Source: Burkholderiaceae bacterium
GTDB lineage: Bacteria; Pseudomonadota; Gammaproteobacteria; Burkholderiales; Burkholderiaceae
Direction of reading: 5' to 3'
Length of the DNA: 13,406 nucleotides
NCBI GenBank assembly: GCA_947457745.1
Contig: CANGWT010000035.1
Span: forward strand, 1 to 13,406
Shown here: in pieces, positions 1 through 7,242 of the stretch
How the letters are laid out: each line of letters starts with the position of its first letter
How positions within the stretch are numbered: position 1 is the stretch's first letter
Notes under the pieces: generated by a model
Told to the model about the DNA's origin: nothing
Seen by the model: only the letters and a program-made list of their open reading frames with translations
Database searches by the model: none
Translations under genes and position numbers: made by a program

Positions 1-553
1 GAATAGTATTAGCAGTACGTACTGTCACACCACGGTTGTTGCTGCTCATTGATGATGTAGAACCTGTGTATGGTGAAACACCAGCAGTACCTTGGTTACC
101 AGAAGAGACAGCAGACTGTGGATACACTGCGCTACCTGGCATGTTGTTGGTTTGACCAACGTCAGTAGCTGCCAATTGGTTAAACACTGGTGTGTACTGT
201 GTACCAATCGAAGCTTGACCTAGGCCCTTGCTGCTTACGCCAACAAAAGATTGACGGTTGTTGATGCTAGAAAAGTTTGTTGATGTTGGTGTTAAGCCAG
301 TCTCAATAGTGAAGAAAGCTGATTTGCCACCACCCAAGTCTTCCGTACCACGGAAGCCAAGACGGCTAGTTTGTTCAGCTGAAGTGCCAATCATTGAGTT
401 TTTAGCAGCAGTAGTTGCAACTGCCTCACTACCGTCAGACTTTTGGTTGATGTAACCAACGTCCATGATACCGTACACAGTCACAGATGACTGAGCTTGA
501 GCAGCGCCAGCAAATGCTGTCATTGCTGCGATTGCTAATAGCGATTTTTTCAT
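1..553 (-). CDS. Gram-negative general porin, Porin_4/OmpC-like (5' part; 3' end beyond window)
   Basis: The minus frame starts at ATG 553 and stays open to base 1, giving about 184 residues of what is normally a protein of 330-400 residues. Residues 1-20 form a signal peptide (MKKSLLAIAAMTAFAGAAQA, cleaved before QSSVTVYG). The mature start, SSVTVYGIMDVGY, is the first beta strand typical of trimeric betaproteobacterial porins. The next diagnostic segment, SRLGFRGTEDLGGG (about residues 65-78), leads into FFTIETG, and NRQSFVGVSSKGLGQASIGTQY follows near residues 99-120. A Ser/Thr/Asn-rich stretch near 150-175 is probably an extracellular loop. A GGAG ribosome-binding site lies 9 nt before the ATG. 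Inferred role: passive diffusion of small solutes across the outer membrane. The family assignment is firm; substrate preference cannot be read. Confidence 0.93.
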   Translation of the reverse strand, partial: MKKSLLAIAAMTAFAGAAQAQSSVTVYGIMDVGYINQKSDGSEAVATTAAKNSMIGTSAEQTSRLGFRGTEDLGGGKSAFFTIETGLTPTSTNFSSINNRQSFVGVSSKGLGQASIGTQYTPVFNQLAATDVGQTNNMPGSAVYPQSAVSSGNQGTAGVSPYTGSTSSMSSNNRGVTVRTANTI

Positions 554-608
554 TCTTTAAATCTCCATAAATTGAAAGTAATGCCCAAATAAAACCGGGA
601 CCTATGAA

Positions 609-669
609 TTTTGCTTGTTTTACCTCGCTTGACTGGATGTAAGGGTAATTAGGAGCTCTTTTTGCTTGT
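609..669. repeat. 10-bp direct repeat in the porin upstream region
   Basis: TTTTGCTTGT occurs at 609-618 and again at 660-669, 51 bp apart start to start, close to five helical turns. The second copy abuts and partly overlaps the TTGACA element of the candidate porin promoter. This is compatible with a pair of regulator sites on one face of the DNA. No protein can be named, and chance is possible in such T-rich sequence. Confidence 0.4.
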
Positions 670-672
670 CAA
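645..672 (-). promoter_or_regulatory. Candidate porin promoter (-35 only convincing)
   Basis: A perfect TTGACA reads on the minus strand at 672-667. The best -10 at a 16-nt spacer is AATTAC (650-645), which matches the sigma-70 consensus at only 3 of 6 positions. Use of this promoter would give a porin leader of roughly 85 nt. The -10 is poor, so this may be an activator-dependent promoter or the wrong site. Confidence 0.22.
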
Positions 673-761
673 AAGGTAGTTTTTTGGCTTTCTTCGTTGT
701 ATCACGGCAACAAGGCCATCCTTTTCGGGCATTTTGACGCTTGAGATGTCAAAATTGTCAT

Positions 762-2231
762 ATGGCAAGCCGTGAATTCCTAAAAATCCTCCAATCTGCC
801 CGAATGGGTGATGTATCCGCACAACAAAATTTAGCTTCAGCCTATTTGACAGGTGCTTTTAAAACTCCCATTCAACCTGCTAATGCTCTGATTTGGCTCG
901 AAAAGTCTTTTTTAAGCATTCAAAATCAAGCGCTTAGTCAGTCCAACGCAAACGAAGTCAGCATCGGCTCCATTGATAAGCTGAACCCGGGTGTTTTACA
1001 GATTCTTGAGCAAATTTCTGCTGTCCCCCTGGAGTTTGTATTAAATTCCCCTGCATTTGCTTTTGGCTGGGAGTCATTCTGGAAGCTCTCCCAATTAAAC
1101 ATTCCTCAGAGTGATGCAGCCAAGTGGCAGCTCGCACAATTACTGCTTGATCCTGAGAAAAAAGAGTTGCAAGCCGTACTCGAGGCTTGGCTGTCAAAAA
1201 ATGAAGCCTCAAAAGAAATTTCATCACTTCAACAAATTGCCAGACAGTTTTTAGTAGATCTAGTTGACGCGGATTCGATCTTCACAAATGCTGCGAAAGA
1301 TTTACTCTTTCAATTACAGCCAAGAGACGAGGCGCTGTCTTCACTCTGGAGTGCATGGGTCAGCGAAAAAAATGAAGGGGCTCTCATTCGTGCGGCTGAA
1401 CTTGGCCTGACTGCTGCCAGAATTGCTCTTGGCCTCAGGTTGGCTCAATTGGATGACGCAGATACTGTAGAGCGAAGCAATAGCTCCCCAAATAAATCGA
1501 ATGCCTCACTTAAAAAAGCAGCCTATTGGTTAGAGCTTGCAGCTAAAGATGGGGATCGAGATGCTTGGTTTGCACTCGGTGAAATTTATCGCCGCCCACA
1601 GTTTTCAGGGTACAACGCTACAGAGAGCGACCACTGCTTTGATCGCGCTGCAGATTTAGGTCATGCTAAAGCCCAATATAGGCGAGGGGCCAACTTATGG
1701 CGCAAGCGTGAAAAGACGGAAGAGAAAGTGCGAGGACTGCAGGCCTCTTATTGGGTGTGGCAAGCGCATCAGCAAGGTGTTCCTGAGGCCACAGAACTAC
1801 TTGAGAAAATTCTTGAGAACGTGCCCAACCCTAAGAAAAATGATTGGTATCAATTAGCAACTTACGCAGAAAAAGCTTTGAATCGCCATGCTGAACACCA
1901 ATTAGATGATGAGTGGGTTTTGCTATGCCATCGAATCCTCATTGCGAATCAATTTAATTTGAGTAAAGCGGAGTTGCTATTGTGTGATGTTAGCCAATTG
2001 CAGCACGAGCATTGCGTTGTTGTTGATATCCGCCACGAACTACCAAAAATTTTGCCTCGATTGATTCAGATTGAAACCACTCAACAGCGTCGCTCACTTC
2101 TCGCTGCTGGTAAAACATTTGTTGGAAGCGAATTAGATCTGGAGGGGAACTTAAGACAAAGACGCTACCGATTTGACCGAGTCACTGAATGGCTTAAAGC
2201 CACCTTCTCAGAAGATCAGGTAGCGGTCTGA
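762..2231 (+). CDS. Sel1-repeat (TPR-like) protein of unknown function
   Basis: This is a cytoplasmic-looking protein of 489 residues from ATG 762, with no signal peptide or membrane segment. One Sel1-type helical repeat lies near residues 10-48 (ARMGDVSAQQNLASAYLTGA, then ALIWLEKS). A cluster lies near 205-345, with motifs such as AAELGLTAARIALGLRLA, AAYWLELAAKDGDRDAWFALG and CFDRAADLGHAKAQYRRGA. Residues 50-200 and the last 135 residues show no recognisable domain; the C-terminal part is rich in Leu and in Arg/Lys. Sel1 repeats usually scaffold protein-protein contacts. The frame can also start at TTG 741, adding RCQNCH and so a CxxC pair, but neither start has a Shine-Dalgarno sequence. 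ATG 762 was preferred as the commoner codon directly before the first helix. The stop lies 16 nt inside the end of the convergent tatC gene. Function unknown. Confidence 0.8.
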   Translation: MASREFLKILQSARMGDVSAQQNLASAYLTGAFKTPIQPANALIWLEKSFLSIQNQALSQSNANEVSIGSIDKLNPGVLQILEQISAVPLEFVLNSPAFAFGWESFWKLSQLNIPQSDAAKWQLAQLLLDPEKKELQAVLEAWLSKNEASKEISSLQQIARQFLVDLVDADSIFTNAAKDLLFQLQPRDEALSSLWSAWVSEKNEGALIRAAELGLTAARIALGLRLAQLDDADTVERSNSSPNKSNASLKKAAYWLELAAKDGDRDAWFALGEIYRRPQFSGYNATESDHCFDRAADLGHAKAQYRRGANLWRKREKTEEKVRGLQASYWVWQAHQQGVPEATELLEKILENVPNPKKNDWYQLATYAEKALNRHAEHQLDDEWVLLCHRILIANQFNLSKAELLLCDVSQLQHEHCVVVDIRHELPKILPRLIQIETTQQRRSLLAAGKTFVGSELDLEGNLRQRRYRFDRVTEWLKATFSEDQVAV

Positions 2232-3001
2232 GTATCCACATTCTCGGCGTCATCCGAAGGTTTGGGAACATAAAAACGTGCTATCAAGAGGCCGAGTTCA
2301 TAGAGCAAAGTCATTGGCACAGCCAACAGTAGTTGAGACAACACATCTGGCGGCGTCACAACCGCTGAAATCACAAAAGCACCAACGATCACGTAAGGAC
2401 GAATCTCTCTCAGCTTAGCAAGGGGCACCATGCCCATACGGACCAAGACGACGACGACGACTGGCACCTCAAACGTGACTCCAAAAGCAAGGAAAGTATT
2501 CATAGCAAAACTTAAGTACTTATCAATGTCGGTGGACATCTCCGCACCCAAGGGCGCGTTATAACTTGCCATGAATTCAAATACGGTAGGAAATACCAAA
2601 AAGTAGGCGAACGCCATACCAAATATAAAGAGGCTATAGCTACTCACAATGAGTGGCACGATCAGTTTGCGTTCATGTTGATACAAGCCAGGGGCTATGA
2701 ATGCCCAAAGCTGATACATCACTACTGGCAGTGCAATCACGAAGGCAACCAACATGGTGACCTTCATGGGCACAAAAAATGATCCCGTTACATCAGTCAC
2801 GATCATCTTGCCACCAGCGGGCAATGAATTCAGGAGCGGTTGTGAAAATAAATGAAAAATATCCGGTGCCCAGTAAACAAGACAAACGAACACCACAATG
2901 ATTGCTAGAGCCGACTTAATGATGCGATCACGCAACTCAAACAAATGGGATAAGAAAGATTCCTGTAAACCAGAATCTTCAGTGGAATTATTTTGCGTCA
3001 T
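2216..3001 (-). CDS. tatC: Sec-independent protein translocase TatC
   Basis: This is the core receptor of the twin-arginine translocase in the inner membrane: with TatB it binds signal peptides of folded, often cofactor-containing, export substrates. At 261 residues it is of normal length with six hydrophobic segments. Family marks are the N-terminal HLFELRDR (residues 19-26), the first periplasmic loop with WAFIAPGLYQHER, whose Pro and Glu are conserved in the family, and the TM5-TM6 stretch VVTPPDVLSQLLLAVP followed by YELGLL. ATG 3001 is the start; upstream sequence is A-rich without a clear ribosome-binding site, so translation may depend on coupling to tatB, 32 nt upstream. It is the last gene of the minus-strand block, and its 3' end overlaps the Sel1-repeat gene by 16 nt. 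No terminator hairpin was found after it. Confidence 0.97.
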   Translation of the reverse strand: MTQNNSTEDSGLQESFLSHLFELRDRIIKSALAIIVVFVCLVYWAPDIFHLFSQPLLNSLPAGGKMIVTDVTGSFFVPMKVTMLVAFVIALPVVMYQLWAFIAPGLYQHERKLIVPLIVSSYSLFIFGMAFAYFLVFPTVFEFMASYNAPLGAEMSTDIDKYLSFAMNTFLAFGVTFEVPVVVVVLVRMGMVPLAKLREIRPYVIVGAFVISAVVTPPDVLSQLLLAVPMTLLYELGLLIARFYVPKPSDDAENVDTQTAT

Positions 3002-3033
3002 TGATATTTTTATTTGCTTTACTTTGGGCCAAT

Positions 3034-3510
3034 TTATTTACCCGCACTGTGGTGGAAGCGCTTCATGCGTGCCGCCCCAGACTGTACTCTGGTACGCATA
3101 CCAGTGGAATGCTTAAACCAAACCGGTCTTGCGGCCCGCCTCACACCCCAACTTTTGCGACCTTGGCGTATAGACTTACCAAATACCTCTTTTTCATCAA
3201 GCGGGGCTCTGGTGAAATTATTTTCAAAAATATCAGCTTGGTCGCTCAGGTTTGAACCAGCCTCTTGAACGGTAGATTGAAGTGAGCTCTCCACATCTTT
3301 AAAAGCGGAGACACTGTCTTCGCGGAGTTTCTTGAACTCCTCGACATCCATCTGCCGGCTAACCTCAGATTTAACATCAGCCATATAGCGCTGCGCTCTG
3401 CCAAATAAATTGCCGGCCATACGGGCGATCTTTGGAAGACGCTCGGGTCCGACCACCACCAATGCAACTACTGCAATGAGTGCAAGCTTAGATACTCCGA
3501 GATCAATCAT
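3034..3510 (-). CDS. tatB: Sec-independent protein translocase subunit TatB
   Basis: TatB pairs with TatC in the substrate-binding complex of the Tat pathway. The 158-residue protein has the expected plan: one N-terminal membrane helix (residues about 4-21), the hinge GPERLP (21-26), and an amphipathic helix from about 27 to 60 (KIARMAGNLFGRAQRYMADV). A charged, probably disordered region follows. The C-terminus is strongly basic, with TRVQSGAARMKRF, a tail I recall from betaproteobacterial TatB proteins. Position 8, Glu in the E. coli protein, is Lys here, which I also recall as usual for this clade. The start ATG 3510 gives the canonical MIDLG opening. It lies 28 nt after tatA and 32 nt before tatC. 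Confidence 0.94.
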   Translation of the reverse strand: MIDLGVSKLALIAVVALVVVGPERLPKIARMAGNLFGRAQRYMADVKSEVSRQMDVEEFKKLREDSVSAFKDVESSLQSTVQEAGSNLSDQADIFENNFTRAPLDEKEVFGKSIRQGRKSWGVRRAARPVWFKHSTGMRTRVQSGAARMKRFHHSAGK

Positions 3511-3538
3511 TACAGGTGCGCATTATTTCAATCTGAAA

Positions 3539-3769
3539 TTACTTGTTTACGTCTTTAGCATGAACATCCACAGTTTTTTCTGTTGATGCAGCAGCGCTCT
3601 GAATTTGTTCCTTTGGCTCTTCAGCTCCTTCAGGCGTCTTCATGCCATCTTTAAAGCCTTTCACAGCACCACCTAAGTCAGTGCCGATATTGCGCAACTT
3701 TTTGGTACCGAATACCAACATCACGATTACCAAAACAATTAACCAATGCCAAATGCTAAATGAACCCAT
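3539..3769 (-). CDS. tatA: Sec-independent protein translocase subunit TatA
   Basis: TatA is the small pore-forming or membrane-weakening subunit that assembles on the TatBC-substrate complex. The 76-residue protein has the family layout: a short membrane helix (residues about 6-20), the invariant Phe-Gly hinge (F20-G21, in LVFGTKKLRNIG), an amphipathic helix to about residue 45 (DLGGAVKGFKDGMK), and an acidic-polar tail. His at position 8 takes the place of the polar residue found near this point in most TatA proteins. An AGGAG ribosome-binding site at 3781-3777, 7 nt before ATG 3769, is one of the few strong ones in the block, fitting the large excess of TatA over TatB and TatC seen in other bacteria. 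It lies 16 nt after the HIT gene. Confidence 0.96.
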   Translation of the reverse strand: MGSFSIWHWLIVLVIVMLVFGTKKLRNIGTDLGGAVKGFKDGMKTPEGAEEPKEQIQSAAASTEKTVDVHAKDVNK

Positions 3770-3776
3770 TTTTAAT

Positions 3777-3781
3777 CTCCT
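3777..3781 (-). promoter_or_regulatory. Strong ribosome-binding site of tatA
   Basis: AGGAG, 7 nt from the tatA ATG. It stands out because tatB, tatC and most histidine genes here lack a comparable site, which would favour higher TatA synthesis from a shared mRNA. Confidence 0.8.
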
Positions 3782-3785
3782 CGGA

Positions 3786-4142
3786 CTATTTTTTCCAGGG
3801 GCGTGGACCGCCCATCACATGCAAATGCAAGTGATAAACCTCCTGCCCACCATCTGCACCATTGTTCACTACCAATCTAAAGCCGCCATCTTTTCCAGGA
3901 CGACAACCTTGTTCCTTGGCGAGACGCGGTGCTAATTCCATCATTCTACCTAGCAATGGAGCATCTGCCACTTCTGCAGACTCCAGCATGGGGATATGTT
4001 TTTTAGGAATCATCAGAAAATGGATGGGGGCGGCTGGGTTGATATCTTTAAAAGCATAGATTTCTTCATCCTCATATACCTTTTGGGATGGGATGGCTCC
4101 TTGAGAAATCTTACAAAACAGGCAATTTGGGTCGTGAGACAT
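3786..4142 (-). CDS. hinT: HIT-family (HinT-like) nucleotide phosphoramidase
   Basis: This protein of the histidine-triad superfamily hydrolyses purine nucleoside phosphoramidates and related adenylates in the cytoplasm. From ATG 4142 it has 118 residues, typical of HinT. The active-site triad motif YHLHLHVMGG has His104, His106 and His108. Upstream are IPKKHIP and the RLVVNNGADGGQEVYH segment of the family. Cys7 and Cys10 (CLFC) match the N-terminal Cys pair of many bacterial HIT proteins. A TTG at 4145 could start the same frame but would sit only 3 nt from the ribosome-binding site; ATG 4142 sits 6 nt away and is preferred. The gene begins 3 nt after the hisE stop. Gene symbol by family resemblance. 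Confidence 0.93.
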   Translation of the reverse strand: MSHDPNCLFCKISQGAIPSQKVYEDEEIYAFKDINPAAPIHFLMIPKKHIPMLESAEVADAPLLGRMMELAPRLAKEQGCRPGKDGGFRLVVNNGADGGQEVYHLHLHVMGGPRPWKK

Positions 4143-4145
4143 CAA

Positions 4146-4547
4146 TTACTCCTTTATAGCCGCATCTCTGGCGGCTTTTTCTTCGATGCCTGAGGTACCT
4201 AGACGGCGCTCCAACTCGGTAATCACATCTTCTGGGCGCAAGCCAAACTGGGATAAAGCAATCAAGCAATGGAACCAAAGGTCAGCCATCTCGCCCACCA
4301 AAAGTTTTTGCTGCTCAGGGGCTAGATTTGCATTTCGAGCATCCTTGGCGGCCATGACTGCTTCTGTGGCCTCCTCGCCAATCTTCTTGAGAATGCCATC
4401 ATCGCCCTTTGAGAAAAGCAAGGCGGTATAAGAGGTCTTCGGATCTGCTTGACCAGATTTAAAGGCATCACGTCTCTGATCTACTACGTCAGCCAAATAA
4501 GCCAAAGCAGAATCTAAATTAGAAGGTTTTTGTACTGAACTAGTCAT
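4146..4547 (-). CDS. hisE: Phosphoribosyl-ATP pyrophosphatase HisE
   Basis: HisE removes pyrophosphate from phosphoribosyl-ATP to give phosphoribosyl-AMP, step 2 of histidine synthesis. It belongs to the all-alpha MazG-like NTP pyrophosphohydrolases. The 133-residue protein carries SYTALLFSKGDDGILKKIGEEATEAVMAAKD and GEMADLWFHCLIAL in two pieces: E59-x-x-E62 and E86-x-x-D89 are the expected metal ligands. HisE and HisI are separate genes here, unlike the HisIE fusion of enterobacteria. The N-terminal extension of about 10 residues (MTSSVQKPSN) is not conserved. ATG 4547 lacks a visible ribosome-binding site. It lies 43 nt after hisI and 3 nt before hinT. Confidence 0.96.
   Translation of the reverse strand: MTSSVQKPSNLDSALAYLADVVDQRRDAFKSGQADPKTSYTALLFSKGDDGILKKIGEEATEAVMAAKDARNANLAPEQQKLLVGEMADLWFHCLIALSQFGLRPEDVITELERRLGTSGIEEKAARDAAIKE
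4149..4155 (-). promoter_or_regulatory. Ribosome-binding site of hinT, inside the last codons of hisE
   Basis: AAAGGAG lies within the hisE codons for Lys-Glu just before its stop, 6 nt from ATG 4142. It decides the hinT start against TTG 4145 and makes translational coupling of hisE to hinT likely. Confidence 0.75.
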
Positions 4548-4590
4548 AAAGTGATTTTATGTCTTTTATTGCCGAGAAGATTATGGGGTC

Positions 4591-4992
4591 TTATTTGTGA
4601 GGCTTAGACTCATCCACCCAGGCAGATTTATCTGAATCCCACCGCAGAAAGAAGCAACTGTGCTCGCCAGTGTGACAAGCGATACCATCTTTTTGCTCGA
4701 CCATGAGCAAAATTGTGTCGCCATCACAGTCGAGGCGGATTTCTTTTACTTTTTGGGTGTGACCGGATTCTTCGCCCTTATGCCAGAGCTTCTGCCTTGA
4801 GCGGGTCCAGTACACGGCCTCGCCCAAACGCAAAGTTGCCAATAAAGCATCTCGATTCATCCAAGCCATCATCAAGATATCTTTACTCCCCACTTCTTGA
4901 GCGATTACCGGAACCAGACCTTGCTGATTCCAAGCAACGGCATCAAGCCATGAGTCAGCTTGCAACGATTCGATTGGGGTGAACGCGCTCAT
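4591..4992 (-). CDS. hisI: Phosphoribosyl-AMP cyclohydrolase HisI
   Basis: HisI opens the purine ring of phosphoribosyl-AMP, step 3 of histidine synthesis, and is a metal-dependent homodimer. The 133-residue, monofunctional protein carries the acidic Mg site DCDGD (D88, D90, D92) and the zinc-binding cysteines C89, C106 and C113 in DCDGDTILL and ACHTGEHSCFF. The VYWTRSRQKLWHKGE segment (about residues 60-74), with the following SGHTQKV, is equally typical. The start ATG 4992 has only a weak AGAGA upstream. It lies 35 nt after hisF. No fused pyrophosphatase domain follows; hisE is the next gene. Confidence 0.97.
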   Translation of the reverse strand: MSAFTPIESLQADSWLDAVAWNQQGLVPVIAQEVGSKDILMMAWMNRDALLATLRLGEAVYWTRSRQKLWHKGEESGHTQKVKEIRLDCDGDTILLMVEQKDGIACHTGEHSCFFLRWDSDKSAWVDESKPHK

Positions 4993-5027
4993 CTATTATT
5001 TATCTCTGTATTGATCTGATCTGCACA

Positions 5028-5786
5028 TTAAATACGAACGGGGATGCCTTGGCTAGCCATATATTCTTTTGCCTGTCCAACAGTATATTCACCATAATGA
5101 AAAATACTTGCTGCAAGAACAGCATCAGCATGGCCTTTAGTAATGCCATCGACCAAATGCTGCAAGTTACCAACGCCACCAGAAGCAATCACAGGCACAC
5201 TCACTGCATCACTCACTGCTGCAGTTAACTCAAGATCAAAACCATCTTTACTGCCATCGCGATTCATGCTCGTGAGAAGAATTTCTCCAGCACCACGTTT
5301 CGCAACCTCAGTGGCCCATGCGACTACATCCATACCTGTTGCAGTTCTTCCGCCATGGGTAAATACTTCCCAGTTACCAACTTCAGTCTTCTTGGCATCA
5401 ATCGCAACAACAATGCACTGAGAGCCGTAGTAAGCTGCCGCATCCGAAACTAAATCTGGATTCGCTACTGCCGATGAGTTCATGCTGACCTTATCTGCAC
5501 CGGCATTGAGTAAACGACGCACATCCGCTACTGCACGTACACCACCACCAACTGTTAGGGGAATAAATACTTGGGATGCGACATCTTCAATAATGTGCAA
5601 TATGAGATCGCGACCATCAGATGTAGCAGTAATATCCAAGAAGGTAAGCTCATCAGCACCTTGAGTGTTGTAGCGCTTAGCAATCTCTACCGGATCACCT
5701 GCATCGCGCAGACCAACGAAGTTCACACCTTTTACAACGCGCCCTGCCGTGACATCAAGGCAGGGAATGATTCTTTTAGTTAGCAC
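5028..5786 (-). CDS. hisF: Imidazole glycerol phosphate synthase cyclase subunit HisF
   Basis: HisF uses ammonia delivered by HisH to convert PRFAR into imidazole glycerol phosphate and AICAR. The 252-residue TIM barrel has its catalytic Asp11 (RIIPCLDVTAGRVVKGVNF in parts) and Asp130 (VVAIDAKK). The two phosphate-binding half-barrel signatures are also present: LTVGGGVR near 77-84 and VIASGGVG near 197-206. The start codon is GTG 5786. A TGA stop lies two codons upstream in frame, and no ATG gives the canonical MLTKRIIPCLD start, so the non-ATG start is well supported. A GAGTG sequence about 9 nt upstream may be a weak ribosome-binding site. It lies 11 nt after hisA. Confidence 0.98.
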   Translation of the reverse strand: MLTKRIIPCLDVTAGRVVKGVNFVGLRDAGDPVEIAKRYNTQGADELTFLDITATSDGRDLILHIIEDVASQVFIPLTVGGGVRAVADVRRLLNAGADKVSMNSSAVANPDLVSDAAAYYGSQCIVVAIDAKKTEVGNWEVFTHGGRTATGMDVVAWATEVAKRGAGEILLTSMNRDGSKDGFDLELTAAVSDAVSVPVIASGGVGNLQHLVDGITKGHADAVLAASIFHYGEYTVGQAKEYMASQGIPVRI

Positions 5787-5797
5787 TGATCAGCACT

Positions 5798-6559
5798 CTA
5801 GATAATTTTCTTGGCAAACTTAAGAGTTAACTCATCTGCATATTTTTGCGCCGCCGTTAAATCTAAATCACCAGCATAAATTGAGCGTCCAGCAATCACG
5901 CCCATGACACCTTCAACTTCGGCTTCACATAAGGCTTCAATATCTTGATTGTTAGATAAACCGCCGCTAGCAATTACCGGAATCCGAATAGCTTGCGCCA
6001 ATTTAATCGTGGCATCCATATTGATACCCTTCATCATGCCATCACGACCAATGTCGGTATAGATGATTGCTTCAACACCGTAATCTTCAAATTTTTTAGC
6101 AAGGTCGATTACTTCATGGCCCGTGATCTTGCTCCAACCATCTGTCGCCACTTTGCCATCACGTGCATCTAGACCCACCATGATTTGTCCAGGGAAAGCG
6201 GTGCAAGCATCCTGAACAAAACCGGGGCTCTTGACCGCTGCAGTACCAATAATGACTGTACTAACACCGTCATCCAATAAACGTTCAATAGTTTCGAGAT
6301 CGCGAATGCCACCACCCAACTGGACGGGAATTTCATCGCCTACTGCTTTAAGAATGGATTTAATCGCTGACTCGTTCTTGAGTTTGCCAGCAAAAGCACC
6401 ATTCAAATCCACGAGATGTAAACGACGCGCGCCCTTACTAATCCAGTGCGCTGCCATGGCCCCCGGATCTTCAGAAAAAATAGTGGCTTTATCCATGTCA
6501 CCTTGTTCGAGTCGAACACAGTGGCCGTCTTTTAGGTCAATCGCAGGAATCAGCAGCAT
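5798..6559 (-). CDS. hisA: ProFAR isomerase HisA
   Basis: HisA performs the Amadori rearrangement of ProFAR to PRFAR, the substrate of HisHF. The 253-residue TIM barrel, a paralogue of HisF, shows catalytic Asp8 (LLIPAIDLKDG) and Asp131 (VGLDARDG). Its phosphate-binding loops are VQLGGGIR (about 79-86) and VIASGGLS (about 200). TDIGRDGMMKG is the HisA counterpart of the HisF TSMNRDG loop. ATG 6559 starts the protein exactly at the family start; no ribosome-binding site is visible. It lies 20 nt after hisH and 11 nt before hisF. Confidence 0.98.
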   Translation of the reverse strand: MLLIPAIDLKDGHCVRLEQGDMDKATIFSEDPGAMAAHWISKGARRLHLVDLNGAFAGKLKNESAIKSILKAVGDEIPVQLGGGIRDLETIERLLDDGVSTVIIGTAAVKSPGFVQDACTAFPGQIMVGLDARDGKVATDGWSKITGHEVIDLAKKFEDYGVEAIIYTDIGRDGMMKGINMDATIKLAQAIRIPVIASGGLSNNQDIEALCEAEVEGVMGVIAGRSIYAGDLDLTAAQKYADELTLKFAKKII

Positions 6560-6579
6560 AGCGGTAGCTTAGAAAAGTA

Positions 6580-7242
6580 TTAAGGTTGCCAAGAAACAAA
6601 ATTTTTGTAGAGCTTTAATCCGTATTCTGCACTTTTTTCTGGATGAAATTGTGTTGCAAAAATATTATCCCTTGCAACGGCAGAAGTAAACCAATCGCCA
6701 TATTCTGTTGATCCCGCAATATCTTCTTTGCGCTGCGGCACAACATAGTAACTATGTACAAAATAAAAACTGGTCAAATCCGGGATGCCATCCCAAAGTG
6801 GGTGCTGGCGATCCTGGCGTACTTGGTTCCAGCCCATATGAGGGACTTTATAAGCAGAGCCATCTGGCTGTAATTTGCCAGCCAACTCAAATCGTTGCAC
6901 TTCACCAGAAATTAATCCCAGGCAAGGTGTCCATGCCGACTTGGAGCTTGCCCGCACTTCAGCACTTTGATCAAAAAGCATCTGCTCACCCACGCAAACA
7001 CCTAATAGTGGCTTATTTTTTGCAGCATTTAGTAGCGCCTCTAAGAGACCAGACTCTTCAAGATGCTTCATGCAATCGGGCATAGCGCCCTGCCCTGGAA
7101 GCACTACTCGCTCTGCCGAGATGATTTCTTCTGGGGTGTGCGCAATCAGGACATGAGCACCCGGCGCCACATGATGAAAGGCTTGATACACGGAACGTAA
7201 GTTTCCCATTCCGTAGTCAACGATCGCAATGGTTTGCGCCAA
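6580..7242 (-). CDS. hisH: Imidazole glycerol phosphate synthase glutaminase subunit HisH
   Basis: HisH is the class I glutamine amidotransferase that feeds ammonia to HisF. The 220-residue protein has the nucleophile Cys83 in GVCVGEQMLF and the His200/Glu202 dyad in ATQFHPEKS, so the catalytic triad is complete. Other family marks are IAIVDYGMGNL at the start, VVLPGQGAMPDCM (about 46-58) and VPHMGWNQV (about 133-141). The start is TTG 7242: a TAA stop lies two codons upstream, and the next in-frame ATG would remove the first beta strand. AGG 7 nt upstream is the only ribosome-binding signal. It lies 62 nt after hisB, the widest gap in the block. Confidence 0.97.
   Translation of the reverse strand: MAQTIAIVDYGMGNLRSVYQAFHHVAPGAHVLIAHTPEEIISAERVVLPGQGAMPDCMKHLEESGLLEALLNAAKNKPLLGVCVGEQMLFDQSAEVRASSKSAWTPCLGLISGEVQRFELAGKLQPDGSAYKVPHMGWNQVRQDRQHPLWDGIPDLTSFYFVHSYYVVPQRKEDIAGSTEYGDWFTSAVARDNIFATQFHPEKSAEYGLKLYKNFVSWQP

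Noticed and set aside
258..455. 65-codon plus-strand frame at the left end
   Set aside because: It is antisense to the porin, whose signal peptide and beta-strand motifs are clear.
745..774. ATG at 745 as start of a short peptide before the Sel1 gene
   Set aside because: It reads only nine codons, is out of frame with the Sel1 protein and has no ribosome-binding site.
2898..3268. Three overlapping plus-strand frames of 72-84 codons over tatC start and the tatB tail
   Set aside because: They are antisense to conserved tat genes, overlap each other and lack ribosome-binding sites or recognisable domains.
6708..7085. 125-codon plus-strand frame within hisH
   Set aside because: It is antisense to hisH with its intact catalytic triad and shows no family resemblance.
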